Shown: positions 20,094-36,700 of the stretch, piece after piece
How positions within the stretch are numbered: the stretch's first letter is position 1
Layout of the letters: each line of letters starts with the position of its first letter
Source: Latrodectus hesperus
Lineage: Eukaryota > Arthropoda > Arachnida > Araneae > Theridiidae
Length of the DNA: 64,000 nt
Direction of reading: 5' to 3'
NCBI GenBank assembly: GCA_037975125.1
Contig: CM075856.1
Coordinates: 4,362,949 to 4,426,948 of the forward strand
Notes under the pieces: model-generated
What the model saw: only the letters and a program-made list of their open reading frames with translations
Told to the model about the DNA's origin: nothing
Databases searched by the model: none
Made by a program: the position numbers and the translations under genes

Positions 20094-20865
20094 CAGGGTG
20101 ATCTTTTTTAAAGTGACAGTGTTTGGAGCGTCCTGTAGCACAATGTAATAGCCGAAATGACGCCAAAGTTGGTATTTAGACTAATCAAGACACGAGAAAA
20201 AATAGTCCATTAAAAAACTTTTAGTTCCAACATCACCGCTAGGGCATTTTGTGGTCTTGCTATAGCTTACAATAACGAGATTTAGCATAAAACACGGGTA
20301 TCAAAGCAAAATGCAATTGCTGTGCGATGACAGTGCCAGTAATAGGGGCCATAAAAGCAAGTAGTAGACAGCTCCGACAAATAATCTCAGCTGAAGTAAA
20401 CGAGATCCAGTGTACATGCCTCTCAATTTGCCGGAACATGCGTTTATGTTGGTGGAGTATCAAATTTGTTTATTCTTAAGGACAATCTATCTAAGATAGT
20501 GGGGAATATTCCTCGTGATATGTTACGTAAGGCTGTTGAGAACGTTATCCATAGAATACACTGTGTTTTTCTGAGAACGGTTCTCACATTTAATGTAGTC
20601 TAATTCTTCACCAAGGAAGTTAATGTAGTAAATAAATATTTATAATTTAAATATGTGATTGCATGTGTTAGTATTTTTTTTCTCATATTTCCTACTTTGT
20701 AAAGAGATACAAAATGCCTTACGTCGATTTTTGGAGTTAAATTTTTTTCACAGAATCCTTTTTCCCATGTTTTGATTAGTGTAAATACCAAGTTTGAAGC
20801 CATTCCGGCTATAGATTTTGCTACAGGGCGCTCCAAACACAGTCACTTTAACAAAGATCATTCTG
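20094..20865 (-). mobile_element. Mariner-type element with long inverted repeats
   Basis: A 772-bp element bounded by TA on both sides (20092-20093 and 20866-20867). The two ends are inverted repeats of about 105 bp. The left reads CAGGGTGATCTTTTTTAAAG; the right, reverse-complemented, reads CAGAATGATCTTTGTTAAAG. Both continue with TGTTTGGAGCG, ATAGCC and TTGGTATTTA. Short internal coding scraps survive; one on the plus strand near 20503-20555 reads IPRDMLRKAVENVIHRI, like the C-terminal end of mariner/Tc3-type transposases. There is no D-D-D/E core, so the element is non-autonomous or a deletion derivative. The strand is uncertain; the transposase scrap reads on the plus strand. Confidence 0.82.
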
Positions 20866-21059
20866 TATACAAATCTTCTAAAATTGGTTTTCTAAATATT
20901 CTGCAATCTATACTATATTTTACATCAATAAACTGCATATTATTCTTATGTCAAACTATTCAAATTCTCATGTTGGATAAGAAATGAGAGCAAAACTTAC
21001 TCTCTGTTATCCTTCCCTTTTACTGAAATCATTAATGAAATAATTTATAATTGGAAACA

Positions 21060-21945
21060 TGGGGTGATAACTTTATACGGTTGACAAAATTGGACTGCTT
21101 TTGATTGGTTTAATTCATATCAATCATTTTTTATAATAATTTCATTTACTTATGAGATCTTAATGTTAGTAAAACAAATAGGTAGTTTTTATTTCCTTGT
21201 TTGAATTAATATGCCAAACCAACGACGACACATAATTGCTTTAGTTGAGGCTGGATCAAAGCAAATTTAGATTGGCAGAAAGCTGAATGTCCTCAGACAA
21301 ACGGTATCAAGTACTATAAAACAATTCTTGGCCATGACGATGATAGACCACATTCAGTAATGGTTTAAGGAGACATTTGTGAATCTAGAAAAACTGCTTT
21401 GTTTTACATAGATCAATGCGTCTAAGTGAACAAGACCATGTATTGCAATGAGATTTTACAATCGGTGTTACTTTCTTGGGCCCAAAAAAATTTTAACAAC
21501 AACATCTGGACTCTTCAACAAGATTCTGTCCCTTTTCATAGAGAAAAAGCAACGCAAGACTGGTGTCAAGCAAATCTTCCAGATTACATACCTGTGGGAA
21601 CGTGCCCCCCTTATTCACCTTACTTAAGCCCAATGGACTATAGTGTTTGGTCTATTCTGCAATCAAGAGTATGCTCTAAGCCACATCGAAGTTTGAAATG
21701 CCTAAAGATTATTCTTAAGAAAGAATGGGCTAAATTAACGCCTGATGAACTGCGGCCCATTGAAGAAAACTTTACGCGATGTTCAAGGCCCTACATTGAT
21801 GACCAAAGGGGTCACTTTGAAAATACTTAAATATGTTGTATCTAAGTAACAAATGACCTAAGTAAAGTTAGTTTTTTGAAAATAAATTCCATGTTTTCAG
21901 TTTAATACAATATTTTTTTGTCAATAGGATAAAGTTGTCACCCTG
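21060..21945 (+). mobile_element. maT/mariner-like element, internally deleted
   Basis: An 886-bp element whose right end (minus strand from 21945) reads CAGGGTGACAACTTTAT next to TA, matching the left end TGGGGTGATAACTTTAT at 21060. The left flanking TA has mutated. It contains a transposase remnant whose ends and length show a large internal deletion. The shared CAGGGTGA start links it to the neighbouring element at 20094. Confidence 0.86.
21211..21830 (+). pseudogene. maT-like (DD37D) transposase pseudogene
   Basis: The start (21211) encodes MPNQRRHIIALVEAGSKQI, a helix-turn-helix N-terminus, broken by a TAG. The reading is then lost near 21340-21375, where most of the first half of the catalytic domain, including the first Asp, is missing. 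A long frame resumes at about 21378 and runs, after one TAA before 21426, to 21830. It contains the second catalytic Asp in LQQDS and the third in SPMDYSVW. I count 37 residues between them, the spacing of maT-type elements (DD37D). Two acidic residues survive but the first is gone, so no active enzyme can be made. The C-terminus ends GHFENT. The intact family protein is about 340-350 residues; roughly a third is missing here. Confidence 0.9.
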
Positions 21946-22774
21946 TATTTCCATTAATTTAGCGGATATACGAAATTTCCCATCAGGAACTAAATTGGTA
22001 ATTATTATTGCATATATTTGTTATTTGTGATAATGAAATTTTATAAGTTAAAAATAAAATCAATAGCAAATTATTCATTGGTAAAATTCAAAAAATCTTA
22101 TGTAAGCAGTTATAGATTAAATAAAGAGTTTTTACCTTTTATTCAAAATATATTTTTGTGTTTTAAATGTCATATAGTCCCCAAGAGAATAAAATAATTA
22201 TGTGATCATGATTTTTTTAATATACATACACAGGTTGTGCCAAACTTAAGTTGCAGTGTGAATTTTAATTCACTCGTGGAAAAATGACAATGAAAACTCG
22301 AGTTGTGACCAATGAACTGGTAATGTGACCATGTGTCCTGTGAAACTGTGACCAAAGAACAAAATTATTTTTACTTATAGTGGGGATAAAATAATATTTC
22401 GGAGAAAGTGTCTCTAACATTTCTATTTAATAAATCTTTATAAAATAAGATAGAATCGCACATTATTTTAATCTTCATTTATAAAAAATCATCATATATT
22501 TCGAATTTACACGAGCAAATAATATATTTTCCATAGCCATATTTTTTCTGCTATAGTGTTTATGTAATTTTTCAGATTTTAATAAAGATACTTTTTTCAA
22601 ATATTTGTTTTTTTTACTTTCTTAAAATAACATTTGTAATTAATGTATCCAACATTAAACAGCACTGAAAATTGTACTAAAATTTATTTATTAATTATTG
22701 TATAAAAGTGACAAAACAATTTAATGTGTTTGATTTCACTAATAATTAGCTTGCTGTAGTCATGATTTTTGGGA
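21946..22774. other. AT-rich stretch, no gene recognised
   Basis: Mostly unrecognised. Around 22300 the words CTCGAGTTGTGACC resemble CCCGAGTTGTGACA at the end of the SINE remnant at 22775, which suggests another decayed scrap of that family at about 22230-22365. Confidence 0.45.
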
Positions 22775-22990
22775 TAGTTATGTTGTTCTTTCTCGTTTTT
22801 GGAAGGTAGTGAGTTCGAATCCCCACCCAGTCGAAGATCCATTGTGATCATGAATAGCTGTTAGGGCATGCAATATATGGCAACTCCCAATGTCCTTTAT
22901 GTGAAGGCATACCTCTGGGGAATGTAGATTAAGTCTGGGGTATATTCTATTTGTTACCAGAAAACCCGAGTTGTGACATTGATAACGAAG
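22775..22990 (+). repeat. tRNA-derived SINE remnant (fourth type)
   Basis: A B-box-like GTGAGTTCGAATCCCC at about 22809-22824 is followed by a body with GCATGCAATATATGGCAAC and CCCAATGTCC and a 3' part with CTGGGGTATATTCTATTTGT and CGAGTTGTGACATTGATAAC. The A-box side is eroded. It shares no body or tail with the type A and B SINEs. Confidence 0.72.
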
Positions 22991-23216
22991 ACCTTTCCTT
23001 TTTCTTCCATGTGAGCTATAAGCACCTTGTCATAGAACTTTAAACTTGTTCATTTTAATCTACACTCCTTCCTACTTTATCACTCCAAAAATAAAGTTTT
23101 CATTTTCCAATGGATTTAAAATGATGACAATAAATTAGAAATAATATCCTGCTTAATATGAGATATCATGCGTTATTTATTGGAGCTGTAATATGAATAA
23201 TCAATGACTAATAACT

Positions 23217-23705
23217 TCTTCTTCTTCTTCATTGGCCTGAGAGCCCAAGGTGGGCCTTTGCCTTCCTCAGAAGTGCATACCAGGACCCCCTATTTTTAAA
23301 TAAGGTCATCCAGTTCGTCACTTTTAGTGTTTTTAGGTCATTTTCAAGGCAGTCACGCCATTGGAGTTTGTGTCGTCCTCTTCTTCGGGTGCCAATGGGG
23401 CGAACCAAGAAAAATATTTTTGTCACCCGATTGTCGTTCATCCAGCTCAAATGTCCTGCCCATTTTAATCTCTGTATTGAGATAAATTTAACAATATCTG
23501 GTTCTTTATTTAGTTTATAGAGCTCAGAATTAGTTCTTCTTCGCCTTATATTCTCACATTTTATTCCACCAAAGATGCTTAATGATTTTATTTCGAAAAT
23601 CGAGATGGTTTGTTTGTCCTTCCCAGTCAATGTCCACATTTCATATGAGTAAGTGAAAATAGGCCGAATCAAGCATTTGTATATCAAAATTTTTGTTTTT
23701 TGACT
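23217..23705 (-). pseudogene. LINE reverse transcriptase C-terminal remnant
   Basis: The minus strand holds an open frame of about 152 codons (23687 to 23229, extending upstream to about 23705 without an ATG). It matches the part after the reverse transcriptase thumb of RTE/CR1-style non-LTR retrotransposons: LIRPIFTYSYEMWTLT, IFGGIKCENI, NSELYKLNKEPDI, RLKWAGHLSWMNDNR, then GTRRRGRHKLQWRDCLENDL and a terminal KAKAHLGLSGQ. After the stop comes (GAA)n, a simple-repeat 3' tail as RTE-type elements have. The copy is 5' truncated, so the endonuclease and the catalytic reverse transcriptase core (with its Asp-Asp motif) are absent. The frame is still open over its whole length, so the insertion is not very old. 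Confidence 0.9.
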
Positions 23706-27350
<3,645 letters not shown>

Positions 27351-27616
27351 TCCCTGTCCTACCAACACGTAAAAAGCATGGAGAGGGATAAAAGTTTCTT
27401 CCTTCAACGTACGTAAGAACACAGAAAGAAGTAAAAACTGTTTAAAAGTTTGAGCTCTGTTGTGTGCCATCGAATTTTGTTACATTTGAACAACTCAATT
27501 TGAAAAATTTCAATTGAAGAGAGGAATATATAAAGCTGAATCTCTCTCCTTATGTTGAGGGTTTGTTGCAGTTGAAGAAACCAATGTGTTTATCAATTTA
27601 AATTAAGAAAAACAAG
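27351..27616. other. Possible decayed repeat
   Basis: At 27376-27392 the sequence GGGATAAAAGTTTCTT is shared with the MITE-like block at 42744-42935. A TATATAAAG follows near 27528. The stretch is less AT-rich than its surroundings, so it may be a remnant of the same repeat family. The evidence is one 16-bp match. Confidence 0.35.
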
Positions 27617-27940
27617 ATTCTAAATCAGCCGACCGATGGCTGAGTGGTTATCGTTCCTGACTCCTGAGCTGTGGGTCCTGGTTTCGAATCCCGGTTCGGG
27701 CATGGATATTACTTTCTTTCTCTGTGTTTCTATATCCTTTCTTCCGTGATGATGTATGAATGTGACCCACCCTATAAACGGGTTTGTGGTGTTTTGACGC
27801 GGGTAACGCTACTCGCCTCCGTGACTTGGTTTACAGGTGCCCGCTGGGTAACGATAAATGAGTAGCAGTTTGTGGCCTTGTTGTGGCATAGGATTCAACC
27901 CTCAAGTGCCCGCCGTTGGAAAAAAAAAATTCTAAAGCAG
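27617..27940 (+). repeat. tRNA-derived SINE (third type) with TSD
   Basis: The element occupies 27629-27928. It begins CCGACCGATGGCTGAGTGG (A box) and has the B box GGTTTCGAATCCC. The body contains CACCCTATAAACGGGTTTG and AGTGCCCGCCGTT and ends in poly(A). It is flanked by the target-site duplication ATTCTAAATCAG (27617-27628) and ATTCTAAAGCAG (27929-27940), 11 of 12 bases identical, so it moved by target-primed reverse transcription. The poly(A) tail, unlike the (CAA)n of types A and B, suggests a different partner LINE. Confidence 0.9.
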
Positions 27941-29135
27941 ATGAAAAAATATTAAAAGATTGGAATTTCCGTAAATATGAAATAGCAAAGAATAGCTTCT
28001 TGATAATTTTAAAAAATGTTAAAAAAATCCTTGGAAAAGAAAGCAGTACAAGAAGAATCGTTCCCTTTAAAAATTATTATAAGGAATCAAAACATCCTAA
28101 GCTGGAGAAACATTGTTTGCTTGGCTGAAAAAAATTTGTAGAATGATCATTCTATTGACATGATAATGTCAGCAAAGAGAAATCTGGCTAATTTTCTATG
28201 AAGCTGAACCTGCTAAATGAAAAAATACGATTTCTTAAGAATCAAAAGCAAAACTGCAAATATTGGTATTTTTTGAGAAAAGTTGCAATTTGGAAATGTA
28301 AGAAGAAAAAGATAAACTGTCCTATAAATAATTTTCCTCTACTAGCCGCGGTTGTGACTAAATGACAATATTTAAAGGAGAAAAGGATGTGATTTTTTCC
28401 TTAAGCGAAAACAGCTCCGGAAATATCATTTAAATTTGTTGCACTACGATATTATCAATTTTAAGAAAGTTAAAATCCGCGTTACATATGATTTAAAACT
28501 TAATTAACAATTCTATAATCAAAATATAGAAATGAAATATAGTTTTCATTTTAAGTTACCTGAGAAAATTATCCAGTTTTCTCATGCAGCTGTTGTGCAT
28601 TGTGCAGCTGTTACTGAGTTTAATTTCACAGCGAAATTTTGCTGGAAAAAATAAAGATATTTTATTTATAAACATGCATGAAAAGTATAATTATGAATTC
28701 CGCGTTCTAATTTCTTAAAATGTATGAAATGTCAAAGCTTAAATAATATAAATATAAATTTTAATTTTTTTAAACACAAATTTAAAATATCTTCTGTTTA
28801 AATGTAACTAAGCAATAATTTTATTGTGTAAGAAAATTTTAAATTTAGCTTATATGATCCTTGATAAAAGTTCTAGTATCATGTACTACGAAAAATTACT
28901 ATTTTCAGTTGAAATTTACAACATGTGGACTAATTTACAATGCATTTATAAAAAAATAGAATATAATTTATTTCATTAAATTTTTAGATGTAGATAATTA
29001 AACGAAAATTTTTGTTTCACCAAATTTGTCGCTAAGTTAAAAATATCCTTTGAAAAATTTATTTATGATATGATAATAAAAGCATATCATTTGCTTTTGA
29101 AAATTATATGTGTAATAATTTTCAATGCAATAAAT
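27941..29135. other. AT-rich stretch; short lysine-rich open frame
   Basis: An open frame at about 27929-28128, beginning in the SINE target-site duplication, encodes a lysine-rich peptide (EKILKDWNFRKYEIAKN and similar). It is not recognised. Removing the SINE does not give it an upstream start, because a stop appears just before. The rest of the stretch shows nothing. Confidence 0.45.
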
Positions 29136-29444
29136 AAAAAAGTATGCCCCCAACTTGTCTTGTGGTCAGCGTGCCTGACTGCGGATAAGGAGGTTCTGGG
29201 TTTGAATCCCGGTTCGTGCATGGATGTACTTTCTCTCTTTAGCCTGCCTTTGTCCTTTCCTTGTATGAATGATTTGTGAATGGTTGCCTACCCTTTAAAC
29301 GGGTAACTATGGCATGTGTGTAGAGAAAAGTCGTACTTTCACCTTCATGGTGCTCTGATTAAACGAAAGACTTAAATTCGCTTAGTCAAGGCATAGCGAG
29401 CTCGGCTTGTCAAAGTGTCATTAGTAACAACAACAAAAAAGTAT
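29136..29444 (+). repeat. tRNA-derived SINE, type B head, tail 1, with TSD
   Basis: The element spans 29146-29434: head GCCCCCAACTTGTCTTGTGG, B box GGGTTTGAATCCC, body GTCCTTTCCTTGTATGAATG, tail 1 with CACCTTCATGGTGCTCTGAT and a (CAA)n end. The flanking duplication AAAAAAGTAT is perfect over 10 bp (29136-29145 and 29435-29444). Confidence 0.94.
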
Positions 29445-30080
29445 ATCAAGAAGACTGTGTGACAAAAGAAACTTTTAAAAATTCCATAATTTGAATAAAA
29501 AGCTTTTAACATATTAGGTAAATAAATTAATATGAAACTATATTTATAAAATGGAAAAAACTTCAACTGAGAATGAAAAATGTATCTTTGAAAAAGAATC
29601 AGCAAAACGCAATAAGAAATATTCTGTATTTTTACTAATTTTTAACTTGTATAAAGAAACTTCACAGAGCTCTTTAAAATAGAGAACTTCTTAAAAAAAT
29701 AAAGTTTTGCTAGCTTTGCAGAAAATGTGAGGAATTCTAGGAAAAAAAAAGGTTTACATACTTTTTTTCTTAAAATCATTGTGAAAACTATCATGCGTTG
29801 ACTTTAAGGATTATAAAGGCTTTTTTCTTAAAAAAAAGAACTTAAAATGCCTAAGTTAAACTTATTTATATTCAAGATATTTAAACCCAAGAGAGAATTC
29901 CAAAAAAACTATGAAATACTAAACTAGGATATATAGCGATGTGGCAATGAAATAAAATGTATAATGAATGTTCAGAAAGATTTGTTAAACCTTTAAAAAT
30001 TCATAGAATGCATATTATAAACACAAGTTAATTACTTTAATTAATTAAAATGACAGTTAAACACATAAAAAATTTGAGAA
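29445..30080. other. AT-rich stretch, no gene recognised
   Basis: Nothing recognisable. Confidence 0.6.
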
Positions 30081-30419
30081 CAAATAAAGGTTATTGTTGT
30101 TGTTACTAATGACACTTGGACAAGCCAAGCTCGCTATGCCTTGGCTACGCGAATTTAAGTCAGTTGGAAAAGTCTTTCGTTTTAATCAGAGCACCATGAA
30201 GGTGAATGTATGACTTTGCTCTACACACATGCCATAGGTACTCGTTTATAGGGTAGGCAACCATTCACACCTCATTCATACAAGGAAAGGACAAAGACAG
30301 GATAGATTGAGAGAGAGAGAAAGTACATCCATGCCCTAACTGGGATTCGAACCCAGGACTTCCTTATCCACAGTCAGTCACTCTGACCACTAGACAAGTT
30401 GGAGGGGCTTCAAATAAAG
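30081..30419 (-). repeat. tRNA-derived SINE, type B head, tail 1, with TSD
   Basis: Minus-strand copy (about 30090-30410) with the (TTG)n complement of its tail at 30094-30103 and its head at the right. CAAATAAAG is repeated on both sides (30081-30089 and 30411-30419). It has a diverged head end (AGCCCCTCCAACTTG on the minus strand). Confidence 0.92.
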
Positions 30420-31050
30420 TAAAATCATGTGGATAGACAAGAGATATTAAATTAAATTTTAAATTAAAATTAACACAAAATCACTGTAATGGTATTAAGA
30501 ATGAATATGCAGAAAAAAGAGAGTGTTTTATTTCATATATTCATTATCATCAAAAATTAATTGAATCTGTGTTCCGATCAAAACCAGATATTTAATGCAG
30601 TTTAATATTGATAATATTAAAAGTTTTGAAAGCTTACATAATAAATTGAAATTTAAGAATCTATTAAAAATGCAATTGTATTTAAAATAAAATATAGTTA
30701 TAAATAAAGTCAATATAGTTTTAAGAAACTAATAACTCTACAGCAACTAAATAAACAAAATATGATAAGAACATGAAAATCCTCAATTTATAATGATTGA
30801 TGTAAAAATTTATATAGTTAGATTATTGAAAAATAATCATTTGTAATAAAAATGAGTTCTGAAAGAAGATTCTGTTGAAACTGAATAACATTCTATTTTC
30901 TAACATTTCACATTAATTTTTGCATTTTTATAATTTAAAATCTGGTATTTATTAGCTAAAAACATTTTGTTTTAAGGATTATGTCTTTTAATTCAATGGA
31001 GAACATTTTTCGCTGCTTCAAAATTGTTCAAAATATTCTCTATACAAAGC
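30420..31050. other. AT-rich stretch, no gene recognised
   Basis: Nothing recognisable; the minus-strand open frame at 30528-30713 has no motif. Confidence 0.6.
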
Positions 31051-31225
31051 GCCGAGCTGGCAGCCGAATGGTTAGCGCTCTTGCCTTCCGTTCAACAGTT
31101 CGTGGGTTCAAATCCCACCTTTTGCATGGATGCTTATAGTGGTTCGGAATTCACTTTAAACCGTAGGTCCCGGTCTAATTAGCCCTCATGTGCAAAAATT
31201 GACCGTTGAGCGACAAACCAAAGCA
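31051..31225 (+). repeat. tRNA-derived SINE (fifth type)
   Basis: A tRNA-like head: A-box-like TGGCAGCCGAATGGTTAGCG and B box GGGTTCAAATCCCA. A short body follows with GGTTCGGAATTCACTTTAAA and AAATTGACCGTTGAGCGAC. It is not a tRNA gene: the stems do not close well and about 100 bp of non-tRNA body follows, as in SINEs. No clear target-site duplication is visible. Confidence 0.8.
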
Positions 31226-32360
31226 ATATAAAGTTAATTTGTCTATAGCAAAAAATAAGTTATAATTTAAATAAAATTTGTTCGCAATTTATCATTTTGG
31301 ATGTATTGAGTAATTAATTCCATGATTATGTAACTATGTGAATTTCACAAAATATGCAATAGAAATTCAATAAATGGAAGATATTACAGAATAAGTTATC
31401 ATATTTAACTAAACTGAAAATGAAAATCTACTTTATTATTAAACTTTCTTTAATCCTCTATGACTCAAATGATGCGATTTATAGTTCAATTTTTTCTTTT
31501 CTTAAAAAAGGTCGTGTGATAACATCATGAATGACCATAAAGTTTAATGTCAATAAAAACAAGGTTGTTCTAAGCTACCTTTTAGTGTGGGCTGTATATA
31601 ATTATTACGAATTACTATACATTTATATACAGCAGTATGCACTAAGTATACTGCTGATATTCTTTCAGTATTTCTTAAGTATAAATATTGATCCTGCAAA
31701 CATGTAAAAATTGCCAAGATTTCATATACTAATTTTTTTTTATAATGAACGTATAAAAAAGAATCGTGAAATGAAAAGAATACGAAATGTAATTCGTGTT
31801 ATGTAAACTCCTAATTTAATGTCATTCATATTTATTATAATCCTTTTTTGGACCAATAACATTGTTATAATCTCTGTTTATTGATAAACAGTTTGTGTTC
31901 CAACTTTATACATCCTATGAGACACATTCATGAAAAATGAACATGTGAATCGAGGGAAAAAAAAAGAAATTACATAAAATATTCAAATTTCACAACGAAT
32001 AATTTGCGTAAAGCAACGAACAAAAACGCACGGTTTTTGTTTTGTATTAGAAACGTTATTTGAAATTCATATTATATGCATAAACTAAAAAAAATCATTA
32101 CGTAAATTTTGATCTCGTATAATTACTAAACTCACACAAATATAAATAACAGTATGTTTTAGTTCAAAAGTTGGTATCAGTTATTGACCTTCAACTCCGG
32201 AAACAATGCGACAACCAACCATAAGATACATTTTGCTTTCAAAATACATATTTTATACCCCAAAATTAAATTGGATAACAAGGCATCTATGGCATCTAAA
32301 ACCTGTTACATCATTTTTGAACATCATCAAAATAAAAAATTCAGAGGAGTTATTCGGATT
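31226..32360. other. AT-rich stretch with two overlapping hairpins
   Basis: At 31591-31656 two inverted repeats overlap: GCTGTATATAA with TTATATACAGC (31591-31601 and 31623-31633), then CAGCAGTAT with ATACTGCTG (31630-31638 and 31648-31656). No gene or transposon is recognised around them. Confidence 0.5.
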
Positions 32361-32684
32361 GAATTACGTATTGTTGTTGTTTACTAATGACACTTGGACA
32401 AGCCAAGCTCACTGTGCTATGCGAATTAAGTCGATTGGGAGCGTCTTTCATTTTATTCAGAGCACCATGAAGGTGAAAGTACGACTTTGCTCTACACACA
32501 TGCCATAGGTACCCGTTTATAGTGTAGGCAACCATTCACACCTCATTCATGCAAGGAAAGGACAAAGACAGGATAGATAGAGAGAGAAAGTACATCCATG
32601 CCCGAACCGGGATTCGAATCCAGAACCTCCTTATCAGTAGTCAGGCACGCTGATCACTAGACAAGTTGGTCGGCGAATTACGTA
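32361..32684 (-). repeat. tRNA-derived SINE, type B head, tail 1, with TSD
   Basis: Minus-strand copy at 32371-32674 between two perfect copies of GAATTACGTA (32361-32370 and 32675-32684). Tail 1 lacks part of the segment that reads CTATGCCTTGGC in other copies. Head, body and (CAA)n end are otherwise typical. Confidence 0.95.
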
Positions 32685-32914
32685 TTCATTTAATGAATTG
32701 AAGGAAATTCGAGAAACTCCCAACCACCCCATCATGTTAATGTAAAAGCAGAAAACAGAAACGCAGCACACATCTCATGCTCATCAAAAAGGTATGGAAT
32801 GGAAGTCGATACCTTTATTCCGAAAAGTATGAGTCTGCTACTATGCACATTAAATCCTTAACCTGTTAAGTAACTTATCCCACTATATACCGACAGTAAA
32901 CGAGAAGGAGAGGC

Positions 32915-33085
32915 CCTGGTCTATACCTATAGGTTATCAGGCTTAGCCCCTTCTTTATATCTAGAGAAATGAACACAAAGTACAATGTGCCATGCTCCCA
33001 CTTGGAAATGCAACCGGCTATTAATCCATTGAATATTTGATTACAAAGTTGAAACTTTAAGACCAACAGTGGTCTATACAAAGTA
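32915..33085. repeat. Dispersed repeat, copy 1
   Basis: Shares CCTGGTCTRTACCT, TAGGTTATCAGG and TAGCYCC with 36575-36640, and TTTGATWACAAARTTGAA farther on with 36665-36685. No coding frame or tRNA head is seen. The family is unknown to me; it could be the 3' end of an old LINE or a SINE body. Confidence 0.7.
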
Positions 33086-33572
33086 GTCCACCGTATCACA
33101 GTTTTTGGTACAAACCTGAAGTTGGCACTTTTTACAAATACAAGATGAGAGAAAATATTAGAAAAAAAAAGTTAAGTAAGTAACATTGAGTAAAAATGGA
33201 TAAAATATAGATGTTAATTGGAAAATATTCCTTTTGTGAGTGATCAAAGAGTTCTTAAGTTCATGATTTGATCTCCAATGGCTTAAGAGTTCAGAGAGTT
33301 CAATATTAGTTTTTGGAAGAATTAATGGATTCAAGTGTTTTCAGAGTCTGTTTCGTTGTCATATTCTTCTGGTGGTGATAAGTGGCTTTCTAAAGCCGGT
33401 GTATGGGATCTTTACACAGCTGAGTGCTTTTTTCATGGAGGAACGTCATCAATTGTATTATTTTTTACTCTGAAATAATTGGAAAAATTTCAAGGAAAAT
33501 ATCAAAGAAAGATATTTTTCTTTCCAAATAAATTTCTTTTAATTCCAAATATTTTTATTTGAAATTTTTCCA

Positions 33573-33684
33573 AGTATTTTCAATGTATTGTTTTCCGTTT
33601 AGTATTTTCAATGTATTGTATTCCATTTAATATTTTCAATGTATTGTTTTCCATTTAATATTTTCAATGTACTATTCTCCATTT
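33573..33684. repeat. Tandem repeat, 4 x 28 bp
   Basis: Four head-to-tail units at 33573, 33601, 33629 and 33657, consensus TATTTTCAATGTATTGTTTT then CC-TTT. They differ at a few positions. There are no spacers between units, so it is not a CRISPR array. A single similar unit lies at 53648, and both loci lead into ATTTTATAAAATRTACTATT and then a (TA)n array. Confidence 0.92.
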
Positions 33685-33829
33685 GGCATTTTTAATTGTA
33701 TTTTATAAAATATACTATTAACTATATCTTAAGTAATATTACTTTAGCTGCTTTTGCGCTAAATGTATTGCTAAGCATAAATGTTTTTATATATTCTTGT
33801 GCTTTTTCAGTTCTGTATCTAACCTTGCA

Positions 33830-36569
<2,740 letters not shown>

Positions 36570-36700
36570 TAGACATACGCAATGGAACACCTGGTCTGTA
36601 CCTTAGGTTATCAGGTATAGCTCCATCTTGTAATACATCTAGTGTGACAGAATTGTCACGAAATTTGATAACAAAATTGAATTTCAATAGGTATCTAATA
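36570..36700. repeat. Dispersed repeat, copy 2
   Basis: Matches 32915-33085 at CCTGGTCTGTACCTTAGG and GTTATCAGGTATAGCTCC, and again in TTTGATAACAAAATTGAA. The two copies differ by substitutions and a gap of about 60 bp. A short similarity to the first copy (AAATGCA, then ATTGAATATTT) recurs at 37076-37112, so the family may extend that far with an insertion. Confidence 0.68.

Noticed and set aside
33573..33684. Four equally spaced 28-bp repeats resembling a CRISPR array
   Set aside because: The repeats are contiguous without spacers, lie in a eukaryotic-type sequence and have no associated genes.
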